Assembly: GCF_013376005.1 (NCBI RefSeq)
Contig: NZ_JABMJK010000002.1
Coordinates: 310,001-374,000, forward strand
Direction: 5' to 3'
DNA from: Duganella sp. SG902
GTDB lineage: Bacteria; Pseudomonadota; Gammaproteobacteria; Burkholderiales; Burkholderiaceae_D
Length of the DNA: 64,000 nucleotides
The position numbers and the translations under genes are program-made. The notes beneath the pieces are model-generated. The model searched no databases, was not told the DNA's origin, and saw only the letters and a program-made list of their open reading frames with translations. Shown here piece by piece: positions 19,301 to 28,157 of the stretch (position 1 is its first letter; each line of letters opens with the position of its first letter).

Positions 19301-19414
19301 CGGGAAGTCCTGCACCGGATTGGCCTTGTAGGCCATGAAGCCCGCCAGCGACAGCAATGCGAACAGCATGATCGCCGGGATCGGGTTTTTGATGGAAAGG
19401 GCGGAAAAGTTCAT
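16289..19414 (-). CDS. RND multidrug efflux permease (AcrB/MdtB-like, HAE1 family)
   Basis: A 1041-residue proton-driven inner-membrane pump. It starts with the standard RND sequence (NFSALSIKNPIPAIMLFALL, then ANPVQDFPDIELPIVTV), has 12 predicted membrane helices in the usual 1+5+1+5 order and two large periplasmic loops. The proton-relay helix 4 reads LALVVGVLVDDAIVEIENIERH, with the two essential acidic residues. The C-terminal helices (GIVTKNSILLVDYA and MTTIAMGAGMMPLALGWG) are conserved. The N-terminal part of the protein follows the adaptor start by 10 bp. It forms a tripartite pump with the next two upstream genes. Substrate cannot be read from sequence. Confidence 0.95.
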   Translation of the reverse strand: MNFSALSIKNPIPAIMLFALLSLAGFMAYKANPVQDFPDIELPIVTVTATLDGSAPAQLETEVSRKIEDSVATLQGVKNIYTTVLDGVSTTTVEFILEKNISDAVNDVRDAVARVKADMPAELRDPSVTKASTAGRVVLTFTAAAADGPGEKMDAQEVSWFVDNTVAKRLLAVPGVGAVKRVGGVYREIRVELDDARMAALRVSALDVSRQLRQVQKEAPGGRGDVSGAEQSVRTIATVKTAAELAAIDLPLPDGRRVRLDQAASVTDTVSEPRAIALQDGKPVIGFEIFRTKGASETAVAKGARAAVEELQKANPKVELKQVIDNAHPVEENFEGSMELLYEGAILAVLVVWWFLRDWRATVVAAAALPLSVLPAFLGIYLFGYTLNTVTLLSLALVVGVLVDDAIVEIENIERHLRMGKTPMEAALEAADEIGMAVIATTFALVAVFLPTAFMSGIPGLFFKQFGWTAVIAVLASLVVARLLTPMMAAYILKPAAHKEEKDGPVMARYIAVMRWCLKHRLVTAIAAGVFFVCSIMLVGLLPTGFVPAADRAQTQINLELPPGSTLAETSIIAERARQAAMEVKGVKSVFSSIGGGSSGDAFAPGAAAEARSAVLTLTTAHRTDRKESMADIEEAIRHKMDAIPGARFKVGPADNGVKMQLVLRSEDPVALKEAAQKAERELRTLKGVGNVRSTASLVRPEIIVKPDFAKAADLGVTAASIGQTVRVATAGDYDTDLTKMNLPERQVPIRVKLPDAVRADLDAIGRLTVPGKNGPVLLATVAEITMESGPAQINRLNRSRNVTLEVELGKRALGEVNEEARALPSLKNLPPSVKIAELGDTQEMAALFASFGIAMLIGVLCIYCVLVLLFKDFMQPATILAALPLSIGGAFVALLVTNSALSMPSMIGLIMLMGIVTKNSILLVDYAILARRDGMGRFEALVDACHKRSRPILMTTIAMGAGMMPLALGWGADPSFRSPMAITVIGGLITSTLLSLLVVPAVFTYVDDLEHWMKRMMRKLRKEAPPKQGDLHEIRDKRTA

Positions 19415-19423
19415 GAGGCGTCC

Positions 19424-20578
19424 TTATTTGGCGCGCGCCGGCGCGGCCGCGCTGGCGAGGTTGTCCGCCACGATGTGCACCAAGTCGCCGTCGTTGAGGA
19501 AGCCGGCGCCGCGCACCACGATCTGCGTGTCCGGGGTGAGGCCGCCCAGCACCTCGATGCGGTCGCCCAGGCGGCGGCCCGGCTGCACCTTGATCTGGCT
19601 GACGTGCTTGTCGGCGTTGAGGCGGAACACGAAGCTGAAGCCGTCGCGCACCACGATGGCCTGCTGCGGCACCGTCATGGCCGACGAGGCGCCCAGCTCG
19701 AACTGGCCGCTGGCGAACATGCCGGCCTTGAATGGCGCGTCCTTGCTGCCGGCGTTGAGCGGCAGGTCGACGTAGACCAGCGCGGAGCGGGTTTGCGGAT
19801 CGACCGTGGGCGCGATCATGCGCACCTTGCCGATGACCTCGCTGCCGTTGGCGGCCTTCACCGTGGCGCTGACGCCGGGCTTGAGGTTGCGCAGGTCGGC
19901 CGCCACCACTTCGGCGCGCCATTCGAGGCGGCCCTGGCGGATCATGCGGAACAGTTCCGTGCCGGCGTTGGACACCGCGCCCACGGTGGCGCTGCGGGCG
20001 GAGATGACGCCGCTGTCCGGCGCCACCACTCTGGTGTATTTCAGGCGCAGTTGCTGGCTCGCCAGCGCCGCCTTGGCCGAGGCGATGCGGGCGTTGGCGG
20101 TTTGCTCGGCGGTGTTGTACTGGCTGATCTGCTGGGCGCTCAGGGCGCCCGAGTTTTGCAGCGTGCGGGCGCGCGCGGCGTTGGCGGCGGCGTCGGCGGC
20201 GTTGGCCTCGGCCTCGTGCAGGGCGGCTTGCGCCTGCGCCAGGTCGGCGTTGACGGTGTCGGCGGAGAACACGGCCAGCACCTCGCCGGCCTTCACCACG
20301 TCGCCGACGTTGACGCGCACCTCGGTCAGGCGCAGGCCGTTCGATTCGCTGCTCACGCTGGCCTCCTGCCAGGCGGCGACGTTGCCGTTGGCGGCCAGCT
20401 TGATCGGCAGGCTGGCGTTGGAGGGCTTGGTGGTGGTGACGGTGAGGGCGGCCTTGGGCGCCTCGGCCTTTTTGTCGTCGGCCGCCTGCGTGGCGGGGGC
20501 GTAGGCGGCGATGCCGGCGGCGGCCAGCGCGAAGGCGGCTGCCAGGAGATAGGCGAGTGGTTTGAGTTTGGTTTTCAT
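19424..20578 (-). CDS. RND efflux periplasmic adaptor subunit
   Basis: A 384-residue membrane fusion protein. The N-terminal signal or anchor (residues ~8-30, LAYLLAAAFALAAAGIAAY) is followed by a Lys/Asp-rich linker, lipoyl half-motifs (ANGNVAAWQEASVSSES near residue 67 and TRVVAPDSGVISARSATVG near residue 180), an alpha-hairpin (residues ~105-170) and a beta-barrel plus membrane-proximal domain ending in QIVVRGAGFLNDGDLV, all standard for RND adaptors. No lipobox is obvious. It lies 10 bp upstream of the permease and 16 bp downstream of the outer-membrane factor, all on the minus strand, so it is an operon member. Confidence 0.94.
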   Translation of the reverse strand: MKTKLKPLAYLLAAAFALAAAGIAAYAPATQAADDKKAEAPKAALTVTTTKPSNASLPIKLAANGNVAAWQEASVSSESNGLRLTEVRVNVGDVVKAGEVLAVFSADTVNADLAQAQAALHEAEANAADAAANAARARTLQNSGALSAQQISQYNTAEQTANARIASAKAALASQQLRLKYTRVVAPDSGVISARSATVGAVSNAGTELFRMIRQGRLEWRAEVVAADLRNLKPGVSATVKAANGSEVIGKVRMIAPTVDPQTRSALVYVDLPLNAGSKDAPFKAGMFASGQFELGASSAMTVPQQAIVVRDGFSFVFRLNADKHVSQIKVQPGRRLGDRIEVLGGLTPDTQIVVRGAGFLNDGDLVHIVADNLASAAAPARAK

Positions 20579-20593
20579 GATGGGCTGTGCTGA

Positions 20594-22057
20594 TTAGTTG
20601 GCGGCGATGGCGGCGGGCGCGTTCCAGCCGCCGCCGGCGGCGCGGTAGAGGGCGACCCAGGCGGCGCTGCGCTCGCGTTGCAGGTTGATGACGGTTTGTT
20701 CGGCGGCCAGGCGCGTGCGGCGCGCGTCCTCCAGTTCGAACAGGCTGGCCATGCCGTTCTTGTAGCGGTCCTCGACGGCGGTGTAGTTGGCGCGGTAGCC
20801 TTCCAGCGAGGTTTGCGCGTCGCCGGCGCGGGCGGCGGTGCTGTCGAGGTTGACCAGCGCCTGTTCGACCTCGCTCACGGCGTTGCGCACGGTGGCGCGG
20901 TAGCTGGAGACGGCGGCGTCGTAGCGCGCGCTGGCCGCGTCGACGTTGGCGCGGCGGCGGCCGGCGTCGAACACCGGCACCGAGATGGCCACCGGGCCGA
21001 TGGTCCAGGTGTCGGTTTTGGTGTTGTCGCCGGCGGCGCGGAAGTTGGCCACGCCGACGGAGCCGGACAGCGTCAGGCGCGGATAACGCTGCGCCTGGGC
21101 GTTGCCGACGTCCGCGCTCGATGCCGCCACTTCGCGTTCGGCGCTGAACACGTCCGGCCGCTGGCTCAGGATCTGCGCCGGCAGCGCCGCAATCGGCATC
21201 GACGGCGCGGCGAAGACGGCGTAGCCAGCGGCTCCCGGCGTGGCGCCGCCGTTTGGCCCGGCCGCGCCGGCGCCGGCGGCTTGCGCGCTGGCGGCGAGTT
21301 TCTGGCGCAGGTCTGGCTCGGCTATCGCGGTCAGGGCCGACAGCACTTTGACGTCGACGTCGCAGGCCGCGCGTTGGGCGATGTAGCGGCTGTTGCCCTC
21401 GGCGGCGCTGGCGCGCGCCAGCGACAGGCTGGCGGGCGACTGGAAGCCGGCCGAGGCGCTGAGTTCGGTCAGCCTGGCCGTGTCGGCGCGCGACACGGCA
21501 TCCTGCTTCGCCACCGCCAACAGCTGCTCGCAGGCGCGCAAGCCGTAGTACTGGTTCGCCACCTCGGCCGCCACCGACACGCGGGCGTCATGCCATCCCG
21601 CGTGCGCGCTGTCGAGGCGCGCCTGCGCCGCGTCGCGCGCCGCGCGGTTGGCGCCGAACACGTCGATCTCCCACGACGCGTTCAAGGCCGCCTGCGAGGT
21701 GGTCCCCATCGGCAGCGCCGACTGCTGGTTGGAGCGGTTGACGCTGGCCGCCGCGTCCAGGTTCGGCGCCAGCGCGGCGCCGGCCGCGACCCGTTCGGAA
21801 CGCGACTGCGCGATGCGCGAGGCCGCCGACGCCACGCTCGGACTGACCGTCTGCGCCGACTCGATCAACTCCACCAGCAAGCCGTCGGACTGGCCGCGCC
21901 ACCAGGTGGCGAGATCGGCCTGGCTGCCGTTGTGCGGCAACGGCGCCTGCCACTGCTGGGGCGCCAGCGAATCCACCTGCTTCGCCGGGCCCTGCACGGC
22001 GCAGGCGCTCAGCGTCGCCGCGACAGCCAATACTGTCGCGCGTAAAAAGATACTCAT
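20594..22057 (-). CDS. Outer-membrane efflux lipoprotein (NodT/OprM family) of the RND pump
   Basis: A 487-residue outer-membrane factor beginning MSIFLRATVLAVAATLSACA, a lipoprotein signal peptide with the lipid Cys at about residue 19. NodT motifs follow: WWRGQSDGLLVELIESAQTVSPSV in the first repeat, WEIDVFGANRAARDAA, and LPAQILSQRPDVFSAEREVAASS in the second. The Ala/Gly-rich insertion around residue 265 (AAGAGAAGPNGGATPGAAG) is unusual in the family. The start follows AAGGGAAAG, and its ATG overlaps the TetR stop (ATGA), coupling it to the regulator gene. The longer open frame upstream was rejected because it overlaps the regulator. Confidence 0.94.
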   Translation of the reverse strand: MSIFLRATVLAVAATLSACAVQGPAKQVDSLAPQQWQAPLPHNGSQADLATWWRGQSDGLLVELIESAQTVSPSVASAASRIAQSRSERVAAGAALAPNLDAAASVNRSNQQSALPMGTTSQAALNASWEIDVFGANRAARDAAQARLDSAHAGWHDARVSVAAEVANQYYGLRACEQLLAVAKQDAVSRADTARLTELSASAGFQSPASLSLARASAAEGNSRYIAQRAACDVDVKVLSALTAIAEPDLRQKLAASAQAAGAGAAGPNGGATPGAAGYAVFAAPSMPIAALPAQILSQRPDVFSAEREVAASSADVGNAQAQRYPRLTLSGSVGVANFRAAGDNTKTDTWTIGPVAISVPVFDAGRRRANVDAASARYDAAVSSYRATVRNAVSEVEQALVNLDSTAARAGDAQTSLEGYRANYTAVEDRYKNGMASLFELEDARRTRLAAEQTVINLQRERSAAWVALYRAAGGGWNAPAAIAAN

Positions 22058-22761
22058 GCTTTCCCTTGTTGAAGTTTGGTTTTTTCCGCATTGACCAAGG
22101 CCTCGGCGAACACCGTCAGATGCGAGGCCCACTCGGCCACCGCCGCCGGCGACGCCATCATGTGCGGCGTGATCGCCGCCACGATGTCGCGTCCGATCAG
22201 CATCTGCACGCACATGGAGGCGATCGCATAGGCGAGACGGTGCACGCCGTCGTCCGGCTTCTTCTTGCCCAGGTGGCGGCACAGCACCCCCACCAGCGCC
22301 ATGTGCTCCGGCTTGATGTTGTTCTCGATCTCCTGCTGCCAGATGCCGGTCGGCTCCAGCATCTCGCGGTAGAACAGGCGCAGCATCACGTCGGCGTCGC
22401 CGCCCGCCAGCAGCGGCTCGATCATCTGCCGGTAATAGCCCTGCAGCGATTCGCGCAGCGTGAAGTGGGGCTGGTCGAACATGGCGATGTTGTTCTCGAC
22501 CGGGGTGCAGATGGCCGTGAAGCAGGCCTGGTACAAGCCGGCCTTGTCGCCAAAGTAGTAGCTGATCGCCGCCACGTTGGCGTTGGCCGCCTGCGCGATC
22601 TCGCGCGTCGAGGTCTTGGAGAAGCCCTGTTCGCCGAACAGGCGCATGGCCGCTTGCAGCAGTCGCTCGCGCGACTGCTCACCGTCCGAACGGGGCTTGC
22701 GCGCGTCTTCGGCTGGCTGGCTGGAATCGTGTTGGAGTGGTTTAGCGTTCATGGCCGGCAT
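22054..22761 (-). CDS. TetR/AcrR-family regulator of the RND efflux operon
   Basis: A 235-residue repressor. The N-terminal helix-turn-helix is clear: RERLLQAAMRLFGEQGF, then STREIAQAANANVAAISYYFGDK (residues ~45-75), the TetR signature. The C-terminal ligand domain resembles the CerR-like (DUF1956) type, with MLRLFYREMLEPTG in the middle. It is the first gene of the operon encoding outer-membrane factor, adaptor, permease and GyrI-like protein, so it very probably represses its own operon and is released by a pump substrate. The start at MPAMNAKPL is uncertain: an ATG three codons later is equally possible, and neither has a strong ribosome-binding site. A dyad at 22777-22806 lies just upstream. 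Confidence 0.9.
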   Translation of the reverse strand: MPAMNAKPLQHDSSQPAEDARKPRSDGEQSRERLLQAAMRLFGEQGFSKTSTREIAQAANANVAAISYYFGDKAGLYQACFTAICTPVENNIAMFDQPHFTLRESLQGYYRQMIEPLLAGGDADVMLRLFYREMLEPTGIWQQEIENNIKPEHMALVGVLCRHLGKKKPDDGVHRLAYAIASMCVQMLIGRDIVAAITPHMMASPAAVAEWASHLTVFAEALVNAEKTKLQQGKA

Positions 22762-22776
22762 TACATCACATAATTC

Positions 22777-22806
22777 AAACAAATGATATAACTAAATCGA
22801 TTGTTT
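22777..22806. promoter_or_regulatory. Probable TetR operator: imperfect 11-bp inverted repeat
   Basis: AAACAAATGAT (22777-22787) and ATCGATTGTTT (22796-22806) are inverted repeats matching at 9 of 11 positions, separated by 8 bp, and flanked by AATT on both sides. The dyad lies 16 bp before the regulator's start and overlaps the AT-rich promoter zone, the position expected for autoregulation. Assignment to the adjacent TetR protein is inferred from location. Confidence 0.55.
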
Positions 22807-22897
22807 AATTTATTGTTGGGTGGTCTTGTCCCTGTGTAGACGCGCGCCGGCCTGCAATATTGCAGCATTTGAAAATTTTTTTAGCGGGGGAGGGGCG

Positions 22898-24082
22898 TCA
22901 GGCCAGGCGGGCGGCGGCGGGCGGCGGCACGTCCTCGCCGTACACGCTCAGGCGGTTGCGGCCGTGGCGCTTGGCGTGGTACAGCGCCTGGTCGGCGCGG
23001 CGCAGGGCCTCGTCCCATTGCAGGTCGTCGGCCAGGCAGGCGGCCGCGCCCAGGCTGACGGTCAGCGTCAGGCGCTGGCCGTCGATCAGCAGCGGCGTGG
23101 TTTCGATCAGCGCGCGCAGGCGTTCGCCGGCCTGGCGGGCGTGGCCGGCGCCGGCGATCAGCACGGCGAACTCCTCGCCGCCGATGCGGAAGCGCGCGTC
23201 ATAGCCGCGCAGCGCCTGCGCCGCGACGTTGGTCACGTGGCGGATGGCGGCGTCGCCCACGGCGTGGCCGTGCTGGTCGTTGATGGTCTTGAAGTGGTCG
23301 ATGTCGAAGGTGAGGAAGTGCAGCGGCGCGCCGCCACGGCGGTGGCGCTGGAACTCGCGCTCGGCCATGTCGAGCAGGGCGCGGCGGTTGAACCAGCCGG
23401 TCAGGCTGTCGGTCAGCGAGGCGCTGCGCAGCGCCAGCTCCTGGTGGCGGATCACGATCAGCGCGCAGCACATGGTGGCCAGCGACAGGAAGGCCAGCAC
23501 CGCCAGCGAGCCGCCGGTCTGCCAGATCTGGTTGCCGAGGAAGGTCAGTCGCGGCGGCTCGCCCAGGGCCAGGAACAGGGCGCGCAGCGACATCTGCGTC
23601 ATGAAGGCGGCCTCCACCAGCAGCAGCGGCAGGCAGGCGCCGCGCATGGCGGCCTCGGGATGGCGCGCCAGCAGCCACACCACGCTGGCGTTGATGCCCA
23701 CCACGAACGGGGTCAGCAGCAACAGGCGCTGGCTGACCGGGCCATGGGCATAGTCGCTCGCGTGCAGCGCCAGCACGGCCAGCGCCAGCGCCGCCAGCCA
23801 GTCGTAGCGCGGGCGCAGGCCGAGATGGCGGCGCACCCCGGCCAGGATCAGGTAATGGCCGCCGATGTAGAACACGTTGGCGACGCCGGGCGCCAGCGCG
23901 AACGGCAGCGCGCTACGCATGGCCAGCAGGGCGATGGCGTTGGAGGCGAGGAAGGACAGGCCGGCCGCCGACCAGTCCAGCAGGCAGGGCGCGCGCCGGC
24001 TGGCGCGATGCAGGAGATACATCGTGGCCGCCATGATGGTGCTGGCCAGCGCCGACACGATGACCAGGGTGAAGGAGTCCAT
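22898..24082 (-). CDS. Membrane diguanylate cyclase (GGDEF)
   Basis: A 394-residue inner-membrane protein that makes cyclic di-GMP from two GTP. Residues 1-215 contain about six hydrophobic helices with no recognised sensor fold. The GGDEF domain follows: SLTDSLTGWFNRRAL opens it at about residue 235, FDIDHFKTINDQHGH holds the metal/GTP-binding residues, and GGEEF is near residue 297, so the active site is intact. The I-site RxxD is not clear: RGYDARFRIGGEEF does place Arg and Asp in the right spacing, so product inhibition is plausible. The start is set at MDSFTLVIV, where the first membrane helix begins. No strong Shine-Dalgarno precedes it. A small-RNA candidate is located immediately upstream. 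Confidence 0.9.
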   Translation of the reverse strand: MDSFTLVIVSALASTIMAATMYLLHRASRRAPCLLDWSAAGLSFLASNAIALLAMRSALPFALAPGVANVFYIGGHYLILAGVRRHLGLRPRYDWLAALALAVLALHASDYAHGPVSQRLLLLTPFVVGINASVVWLLARHPEAAMRGACLPLLLVEAAFMTQMSLRALFLALGEPPRLTFLGNQIWQTGGSLAVLAFLSLATMCCALIVIRHQELALRSASLTDSLTGWFNRRALLDMAEREFQRHRRGGAPLHFLTFDIDHFKTINDQHGHAVGDAAIRHVTNVAAQALRGYDARFRIGGEEFAVLIAGAGHARQAGERLRALIETTPLLIDGQRLTLTVSLGAAACLADDLQWDEALRRADQALYHAKRHGRNRLSVYGEDVPPPAAARLA

Positions 24083-24149
24083 GCACGCGAGTATAAATGT
24101 TTGCGGCGCGGAAAATATCACCAATTCCCACGCGGCGCGGCGCGCCGGC

Positions 24150-24181
24150 AAAAAAAAACCCGCGACCACACGGTGCGGGTT
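24150..24181 (-). terminator. Intrinsic terminator of the small-RNA candidate
   Basis: A stem of AACCCGC with GCGGGTT plus three inner pairs and one bulged base is followed by nine T on the minus strand. It would end the small RNA and any read-through from the kinase gene at 24334. Confidence 0.85.
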
Positions 24182-24217
24182 GAATTCCAATGTTCAGCGA
24201 ACGGTTGGAGGAGACAG
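24150..24217 (-). ncRNA. Candidate small regulatory RNA with anti-Shine-Dalgarno segment
   Basis: A ~68-nt transcript is predicted in the gap between two genes. Its promoter (next entry) places the 5' end near 24217. The 5' region carries CTCCTCC (24213-24207), complementary to ribosome-binding sites. A first hairpin pairs TCCAA with TTGGA (24209-24205 with 24190-24186) and, inside it, GTTC with GAAC. A second hairpin, AACCCGC/GCGGGTT with three more inner pairs (24181-24157), is followed by nine T residues, a textbook intrinsic terminator. Promoter, structure and terminator are all on the minus strand. It resembles the anti-SD toxic small RNAs described in betaproteobacteria, which is a recollection, not a search. 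It could instead be the 3' end of the upstream kinase transcript. Confidence 0.65.
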
Positions 24218-24222
24218 TTCCC

Positions 24223-24251
24223 ACTATACCCCTCTTTATGTTGCGGCGCAA
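24223..24251 (-). promoter_or_regulatory. Sigma-70-type promoter of the small-RNA candidate
   Basis: On the minus strand, a -35 of TTGCGC (24251-24246) is separated by exactly 17 bp from a -10 of TATAGT (24228-24223). The predicted start is near 24217. A 12-bp perfect palindrome, CCTCCATGGAGG (24276-24287), lies 25 bp upstream and could be an operator. Confidence 0.65.
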
Positions 24252-24333
24252 TACCGTAAAACTACGTTGTTCATCCCTCCATGGAGGTAGATTTTCACGC
24301 AAGTCTTGCTGCGATGCACATGCTTTCAAGTAA

Positions 24334-25686
<1,353 letters not shown>

Positions 25687-25739
25687 GGACCACCCTCCTG
25701 GTGCATAGTTAGCTGAAGAGACTATATCGGATTAGCCCC

Positions 25740-26489
25740 TCAAGTGGAAGTTTCCTGTCCCTGGAACGCGCCGGCGCGCCAGGTCAGCACCAGCGTGTCG
25801 CGGTGGCCGTGCGCGGCCAGCGGCTGGATCGGGGTGGATTCATGGATGACAGTGGCGTCGTCCAGCAGCAGCAGGGTCCATGGCTCGGTCATGGTGAACC
25901 GCTTGCCGTTGGGGCCGTCGGCCTCGAACACGCGCGTCTCGCCGCCCTTGATGCCCTCGCGCGCGACCAGCAGCACGGCCACGAAGTCGACGCCGTCGCG
26001 GTGCGCGCCCTCGGGCGTGGGGCGGCCGATGCCGTCGGTGGTGTCGATGCGGAACTGGTGCGCCTCGACGTACCATGGCGCGGCGGGATCGCGCTCGCCG
26101 CGCGCCGCGCCGCACAGCTGGCCGATGGCGGCGATCAGCGCCGGCCAGGCCGGTTGCGCCACCGTGGCCGGCAGCACCGGCTCGAACAGGCGGTGCATGC
26201 CGCCGTGCAGGGCGTTGTATTCGAGCGGCTGCCAGTGCGCGCGGTGCGCGGTCTGGGTCAGCTGGCGCCCCTGCTGCACGAAGCACGAGTGGCGGCGCCG
26301 GCGGTAGCGGCCGCCGTCCTTGAGGTAATTGTCGAGCGCCAGCGTGTCCCAGCTCGGGGCCAGGTCGTTCAGCGCGGCCAGCGGCACGCCGGCCAGCGCC
26401 GCCACGTCCCGCGCGCACAGCAGCGCGTAGCCATCGCGCCGCAACGCCGCGGCGGCCTCGGCCAGCGGCGTGTAGAGAGGTGTCGTCAT
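25740..26489 (-). CDS. 2OG-Fe dioxygenase family protein
   Basis: A 249-residue protein of the 2OG-Fe(II) oxygenase type found as a standalone family (2OG-Fe_Oxy_2). The metal triad can be read as His163 and Asp165 (EGAHRDGVDF) and His216 (ATVIHESTP), with Arg230 (GHRDTLVLTW) placed to bind 2-oxoglutarate. Some relatives hydroxylate free amino acids such as isoleucine, but the substrate here is unknown. It begins four bases after the OhrR-type gene's stop on the same strand, so the two form an operon and the enzyme may be controlled by peroxide sensing. No signal peptide is present. Confidence 0.85.
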   Translation of the reverse strand: MTTPLYTPLAEAAAALRRDGYALLCARDVAALAGVPLAALNDLAPSWDTLALDNYLKDGGRYRRRRHSCFVQQGRQLTQTAHRAHWQPLEYNALHGGMHRLFEPVLPATVAQPAWPALIAAIGQLCGAARGERDPAAPWYVEAHQFRIDTTDGIGRPTPEGAHRDGVDFVAVLLVAREGIKGGETRVFEADGPNGKRFTMTEPWTLLLLDDATVIHESTPIQPLAAHGHRDTLVLTWRAGAFQGQETST

Positions 26490-26493
26490 GATC

Positions 26494-26952
26494 TTAGGCG
26501 GCGGAAGCCATCAGGCTGGCGCGCAGTTCGTCGAGTTGTTTTTTCATGTCCACCACCTGGTCCAGCGTGCAGCGCGTGGCCTGCAGGATGGACGGCGGCA
26601 GCTTGGCGGCCTCGTGGCGCAGGGCGTCGCCGTGCGGGGTCAGCTTGATGATCACCTGGCGCTCGTCGTTGGCGGCGCGGGTGCGGGTCAGCAGCTCGGC
26701 CGCCTCCATGCGCTTCAGCAGCGGGGTCAGCGTGGCCGAGTCGAGGAACAGGCGTTCGCCCACCTCCGAGACGGTCAGTTCGTTCTTCTCCCACAGCACC
26801 ATCATCACGAGGTACTGGGAATAGGTGAGCCCGAGACCGCGCAACAGCTTGCGGTACAGCTTGCTCATGGCCAGCGAGGTCGAATACAGCGCAAAGCAGA
26901 GCTGCGCGTCGAGCTGCGGGACGGTCGAGGGGGGAGGGGTGTGCGTGTCCAT
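26494..26952 (-). CDS. ohrR: MarR-family regulator, OhrR-type organic peroxide sensor
   Basis: A 152-residue winged-helix repressor. The N-terminal [12 protein letters not shown] places Cys19 exactly where OhrR proteins hold the peroxide-sensing cysteine, and the following [23 protein letters not shown] is close to the OhrR family. The recognition helix region is [17 protein letters not shown], the wing reads [16 protein letters not shown]. When the cysteine is oxidised, OhrR releases its operator and genes for organic-peroxide defence are turned on. It heads an operon with a 2OG-Fe dioxygenase instead of the usual ohr gene, which is not in the window. The ATG sits right at the predicted transcription start, so translation may be leaderless. 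Confidence 0.85.
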   Translation of the reverse strand: MDTHTPPPSTVPQLDAQLCFALYSTSLAMSKLYRKLLRGLGLTYSQYLVMMVLWEKNELTVSEVGERLFLDSATLTPLLKRMEAAELLTRTRAANDERQVIIKLTPHGDALRHEAAKLPPSILQATRCTLDQVVDMKKQLDELRASLMASAA

Positions 26953-26958
26953 GTCCGC

Positions 26959-26987
26959 AGTATAGGTAGTGTGCTATATAATTGCAA
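26959..26987 (-). promoter_or_regulatory. Promoter of the ohrR operon, overlapping a possible OhrR operator
   Basis: On the minus strand the -35 is TTGCAA (26987-26982), the spacer is 17 bp and the -10 is TATACT (26964-26959). The predicted +1 falls on or within a base or two of the ATG at 26952, giving a leaderless message. The AT-rich spacer (GCAATTATATAGC) resembles OhrR boxes and would allow autoregulation. Confidence 0.65.
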
Positions 26988-27069
26988 GCTAGGCGGGGAA
27001 AAATAGTTTTGGCGGGCAATTCCGCTGCGGTTATGATGGTGGGGAGAACACAGGGGGGAGTGGCGGCAG

Positions 27070-28155
27070 ATGAATGTCAAAAAGGCCATCGTGCTGATCG
27101 TCGATGAGGCTACGGACCAGCTGATCCAGATGAACGGCATGCTCGAGGATCAGTACGAGGTCCGGCTGGCCAACAGCGGCCGCGCCGCGCTGGACATCAT
27201 GCAACACGTGCCGCGCCCGCACCTGGTGGTGGCCGACGCCGACCTGGCCGGCGTGGACGGCTACAGCCTGTGCCAGCAGCTCAAGTCCAGCCCGGACACG
27301 GCCGACATTCCCGTGATCCTGCTGCAACGCGCGGCCGACGCCCAGCGCGCGCTGGACGCCTGCGCCGCCGACGTGGTGCCCAAGCCGGTGCCGGCCGGGG
27401 TGTTGCGCGCGCGCGTCGACACCCACCTGCAGCTGCGCCACTCGCGCGAGCTGCTCAAGCAGCAGCGCAACCTGCTGGAGCACGTGGTGGAAGAGGTCAC
27501 GCTGGAGCTGAGCCAGATGCTGGACGCCATGATCTGGGCCATGGCCTCGCTGGCCGAGACGCGCGAGTACGAAACCGCCAACCACCTGCGCCGCGTGCAG
27601 CACTACATCGCCGCGCTGGCGCGCCAGCTGCGACACCACAAGCGCTTCGAGGAGGAGCTGAGCGACGCCAACATCAAGGCGCTGTTCAAGGCGGCGCCGC
27701 TGCACGACATCGGCAAGGTGTCGATCCCGGACGCCATCCTGCTCAAGCCGGACCGCCTGACCGACGCCGAGTTCGAGATCATGAAGAAGCACACGGTGTA
27801 CGGCCGCGACGCCATCGTCAACGTCGAGCACGCGCTGGGCTACACCAACACCTTCCTGCGCTACGCGCGCGAGATCACCTACTCGCACCAGGAAAAATAT
27901 GACGGCTCGGGCTATCCGGAGGGCCTGGCCGGCGACGCCATCCCGATGTCGGCGCGCCTGATGGCGGTGGCCGACGTGTACGACGCGCTGATTTCCAAGC
28001 GCGTCTACAAGCCGGCGTTCACCCACGAGACCGCGATGGAGATGATACGGCAGGGAAGCGGCGAACACTTCGACCCCGACGTGGTGGACGCCATGCTGAC
28101 GGTGGAGGAGGAGTTCATGGCCATCGCCGAACGCTACAGCGACCCGGCCGCCTGA
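27070..28155 (+). CDS. Response regulator with HD-GYP cyclic-di-GMP phosphodiesterase domain
   Basis: A 361-residue cytoplasmic regulator. The receiver (residues 1-125) has a degenerate acidic pocket (LIVDEATD) and a probable phospho-acceptor Asp56 (VVADADLAGVDG), with Lys in VVPKPV. A coiled coil joins it to the HD-GYP domain: His172 (NHLRRV), the His212-Asp213 pair (LHDIGKV), His241 (KKHT), and HQEKYDGSGYP from residue 273 with the GYP triad at 281-283. The motif residues needed for metal binding are present, so it probably degrades cyclic di-GMP. The next gene, a CHASE sensor kinase, begins two bases after its stop, making that kinase the likely partner. Confidence 0.93.
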   Translation: MNVKKAIVLIVDEATDQLIQMNGMLEDQYEVRLANSGRAALDIMQHVPRPHLVVADADLAGVDGYSLCQQLKSSPDTADIPVILLQRAADAQRALDACAADVVPKPVPAGVLRARVDTHLQLRHSRELLKQQRNLLEHVVEEVTLELSQMLDAMIWAMASLAETREYETANHLRRVQHYIAALARQLRHHKRFEEELSDANIKALFKAAPLHDIGKVSIPDAILLKPDRLTDAEFEIMKKHTVYGRDAIVNVEHALGYTNTFLRYAREITYSHQEKYDGSGYPEGLAGDAIPMSARLMAVADVYDALISKRVYKPAFTHETAMEMIRQGSGEHFDPDVVDAMLTVEEEFMAIAERYSDPAA

Positions 28156-28157
28156 TC

